Shown one piece after another: positions 22,178-23,647 of a stretch of 23,647 nucleotides of DNA (the first letter of the stretch is position 1; the number at the start of each line of letters is the position of its first letter). The notes under the pieces were generated by a model. The model was not told the DNA's origin, did no database searches, and worked only from the letters and a program-made list of their open reading frames with translations. The stretch covers positions 1-23,647 of the forward strand of contig JBCDJG010000069.1 in assembly GCA_038748065.1 (NCBI GenBank). Reading direction: 5' to 3'. The translations under genes and the position numbers were made by a program. This DNA is from JBCDJG01 sp038748065. GTDB taxonomy: Bacteria > Pseudomonadota > Gammaproteobacteria > Pseudomonadales > Halieaceae.

Positions 22178-23089
22178 TCAGGCGGGTCGGTGCTCGCTGT
22201 GCCAGTGCCGAGCGATATCGTCCCGGCGGCAGATCCAGACCTTGTCATGGGCTGCAACGTGGTCCAGGAAGCGGGCGAGCGCCGCGGCTCGCCCGGGACG
22301 GCCAGCCAGGCGGCAGTGCAGGCCGACCGACATCATTTTCGGCTGCTCAGCGCCCTCAGCGTAAAGCGTGTCAAAGGCGTCCCTGAGATAGGTAAAGAAC
22401 TGGTCCCCGGAATTGAAGCCCTGCTGGGTGGCGAAGCGCATGTCGTTGTTGTCAAGAGTGTAAGGAATGACGAGGTGCGGCTCTCCGTAGTCATGGATCC
22501 AGTAGGGCAGGTCGTCGGCGTAGGAATCCGAGTCGTACAGGAAGCCGCCAGCCTCAACCACAAGCCGCCGGGTCGCGGGACTCGTGCGGCCCGTGTACCA
22601 GCCAAGAGGTCTGGCGCCCGTAACTGACTCGTGAATCTCAAGGGCCAGACGCAGATGCTCCCGTTCGGTAGCCTCGTCTATATGTTGGTAGTTGATCCAG
22701 CGATAGCCGTGGCTGGCTATCTCCCAGTCCGCTGCCAACATGGCTGCCACCGCCTCAGGATGCCGCTCTAGGGCCATAGCTACACCGTAGACAGTAAGGG
22801 GCAGGTCACGCTCGGTGAACATCCGATACAGGCGCCAGAAGCCGGCGCGGCTGCCGTACTCATAAATCGACTCCATGCTCATGTGGCGCTGCCCGGGTAT
22901 TGGGTCGGCACCGATGATTTCAGACAAAAAGGCTTCCGACGCCTCATCGCCGTGCAGCACGCAGTTTTCGCCGCCTTCTTCGTAGTTGATGACGAACTGC
23001 AGCGCCAGGCGCGCGCTGTTCGGCCACTTCGGGTCGGGGGGAGTGGCGCCGTAGCCGATCAGGTCACGGGGGTAGGGATGTTGAGGCAT
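22178..23089 (-). CDS. puuE: Allantoinase PuuE (polysaccharide-deacetylase family)
   Basis: The 303-residue cofactor-independent allantoinase of the NodB/polysaccharide deacetylase fold hydrolyses allantoin to allantoate in purine breakdown. Motifs: LQFVINYEEGGEN at 30-42, the typical start YPRDLIGYG, SRAGFWRLYRMF, WEIASHGYRWI at 122-132 with the conserved His128, and GWYTGRTSP. Length fits (about 300). ATG 23089 has AAGAGA about 11 bases upstream; the frame stays open through the tRNA-Ser repeats, which is an accident. No other purine-catabolism gene is in the window. Confidence 0.92.
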   Translation of the reverse strand: MPQHPYPRDLIGYGATPPDPKWPNSARLALQFVINYEEGGENCVLHGDEASEAFLSEIIGADPIPGQRHMSMESIYEYGSRAGFWRLYRMFTERDLPLTVYGVAMALERHPEAVAAMLAADWEIASHGYRWINYQHIDEATEREHLRLALEIHESVTGARPLGWYTGRTSPATRRLVVEAGGFLYDSDSYADDLPYWIHDYGEPHLVIPYTLDNNDMRFATQQGFNSGDQFFTYLRDAFDTLYAEGAEQPKMMSVGLHCRLAGRPGRAAALARFLDHVAAHDKVWICRRDDIARHWHSEHRPA

Positions 23090-23152
23090 GGGTATCTGTT
23101 CTCTTGGCTTGCTAACAGAGTATAGAGGAAGCGTAAACGCTCTGGTGGACTG

Positions 23153-23248
23153 CTTGTCGAACCATGGGGTTCGAACCGAAGCCTGACCCGGAACCAAATA
23201 TAAAGGGGACCCGAGGGTCCCCTTTGTATTTGGCGGTAGGCCAGGGAT
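23153..23248 (-). repeat. Second copy of the tRNA-Ser downstream block
   Basis: These 96 bases match 23327-23422 with three differences; the copies are 174 bp apart. Read on the minus strand, the block starts with the last 18 bases of tRNA-Ser (one mismatch, ATCCCTGGCCTACCGCCA), then a terminator hairpin (23202-23225), then a shared tail ending at CGACAAG. The intervening part of the unit (23249-23326) has further hairpins: AACGCGC/GCGCGTT (23256-23273) and CAAGTTG/CAACTTG (23312-23330). Same logic as the tRNA-Leu units, unrelated sequence. Confidence 0.9.
23202..23225 (-). terminator. Terminator-like hairpin, distal copy
   Basis: AAAGGGGACC-CGAG-GGTCCCCTTT, a perfect 10-bp stem. It is flanked by A/T-rich bases on both sides (TATATTT on the minus strand), so it could act in either direction. 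Identical to the proximal copy at 23376-23399. Confidence 0.7.
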
Positions 23249-23326
23249 GACGCCTAACGCGCTTTGGCGCGTTCGGCCCCCTGCGGGGCTGCGGCCCGGT
23301 GGGCCTTGGTTCAAGTTGCTGCGCAA

Positions 23327-23422
23327 CTTGTCGAACCATGGGGGTCGAACCAAAGCCTGACCCGGAACCAAATATAAAGGGGACCCGAGGGTCCCCTTTG
23401 TATTTGGCGGTGGGCCAGGGAT
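23327..23422 (-). repeat. First copy of the tRNA-Ser downstream block (overlaps tRNA 3' end)
   Basis: This is the parental copy of the 96-bp block. Its right 18 bases are the real tRNA-Ser 3' end (23405-23422), followed on the minus strand by the terminator hairpin and the tail. Together with 23153-23248 it defines one 174-bp period. Confidence 0.9.
23376..23399 (-). terminator. Terminator of tRNA-Ser
   Basis: A perfect 10-bp stem AAAGGGGACC / GGTCCCCTTT with a 4-base loop begins 5 bases after the tRNA CCA and is followed by TATATTT. It is the expected end of the tRNA-Ser transcript. Confidence 0.8.
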
Positions 23423-23492
23423 TCGAACCCCGGGAACCTCTCGGTTCAACGGTTTTCAAGACCGCCGCTTTCGACCACTCAGCCAGCCCACC
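23405..23492 (-). tRNA. tRNA-Ser(UGA)
   Basis: The 88-nt gene includes an encoded CCA. Read on the minus strand: acceptor GGTGGGC pairs with GCCCACC, discriminator G; the anticodon arm GCGGTCTTGAAAACCGT shows TGA; a long variable arm (about TTGAACCGAGAGGTTCCC) marks a class II tRNA; T-arm GGGGTTCGAATCCC. The 3' 18 bases recur 174 bp further on. Confidence 0.97.
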
Positions 23493-23530
23493 AAAACAGA
23501 TCGTCAGTTGCCCCGCGCGGGGCAGGCGGC

Positions 23531-23558
23531 ATTATACAGCCGTGGGTGTGTTCGGCAA
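23531..23558 (-). promoter_or_regulatory. Promoter of tRNA-Ser
   Basis: On the minus strand TTGCCG (23558-23553) and TATAAT (23536-23531) are 16 bases apart, a consensus-like sigma-70 promoter. A perfect 16-bp palindrome TGCCCCGCGCGGGGCA (23524-23509) lies between it and the tRNA, in the 5' leader. Confidence 0.7.
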
Positions 23559-23647
23559 GCGGGTTTTTTATGCCATCGCGGCCACGTCGGGTAGGTTCTA
23601 CTACGGGAGCGGGCCGAGCGGTTACTTACTGGGCCGGGGTGCTACAC

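Noticed and set aside
22039..22257. Long N-terminal extension of YccA
   Set aside because: It overlaps the puuE 3' end, has no family similarity, and ATG 22038 has a good ribosome binding site.
23090..23449. Open frame extending PuuE by about 120 codons at its N-terminus
   Set aside because: The extension runs through the duplicated tRNA-Ser block and into the tRNA itself; family similarity begins at the Met encoded at 23089.
23570..23647. Possible start of a plus-strand gene running off the right edge
   Set aside because: Only 26 codons are visible, there is no ribosome binding site, and the composition (Arg/Gly/Ala-rich) is uninformative.

Overview
The window is about 60% GC and carries ordinary gammaproteobacterial genes: class I photolyase, an Lrp/alanine dehydrogenase pair, a complete tusDCBE sulfur relay, TrmA and YccA. 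Together with the secreted CAP proteins, a sodium-coupled NSS transporter and a dimeric-type dUTPase, this suggests a free-living, probably marine gammaproteobacterium such as the Halieaceae/Cellvibrionales. The lineage is an inference from gene content and was not tested.

Layout. Positions 1-2714 hold genes for exported proteins: the first 21 codons of a secreted protein on the minus strand, two tandem CAP-domain paralogues whose conserved histidines have been replaced, and an unknown Cys-rich secreted protein with two copies of a small motif. Positions 2727-5931 hold a photolyase (minus), an Lrp-type regulator (minus) and a divergent alanine dehydrogenase. Positions 5861-9145 hold a two-gene minus-strand operon (a sigma-70 factor with an unusual N-terminus, then a sirtuin) divergent from a MerR-like regulator. 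The sirtuin overlaps the ald 3' end antisense. A sodium-coupled transporter follows at 9142-10494.

Positions 10608-15650 are the accessory region. It starts at tRNA-Leu(UAA). The tRNA 3' end recurs five more times downstream: in two perfect-period 77-bp units, in a 56-bp exact 3'-half copy at 12952-13007, and in two further degenerate units. Between these copies lie two MITE-like elements, a MbcA/Xre-RES toxin-antitoxin pair, an orphan low-GC sugar N-formyltransferase and, beyond the last copy, a small lipoprotein. No integrase is present.

Positions 15652-23492 return to core-type genes. There is a small exported protein (minus), then a dUTPase coupled to a protein with two similar winged-helix-like modules and a nuclease-like C-terminus. 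Next come the minus-strand tRNA-modification operon tusD-tusC-tusB-tusE-ybiB-trmA, yccA with its own terminator, and puuE. The right end carries tRNA-Ser(UGA) on the minus strand.

Most notable pattern: the tRNA-Ser gene is also followed by a duplicated block (period 174 bp) that ends in a copy of the tRNA's own 3' end. Two unrelated tRNA loci in one window therefore show tRNA 3'-end repeat arrays, recalling the E. coli tyrT/rtT repeats. At tRNA-Leu, each complete repeat can fold into a CCA-ended hairpin resembling the acceptor/T-arm minihelix of the parent tRNA.
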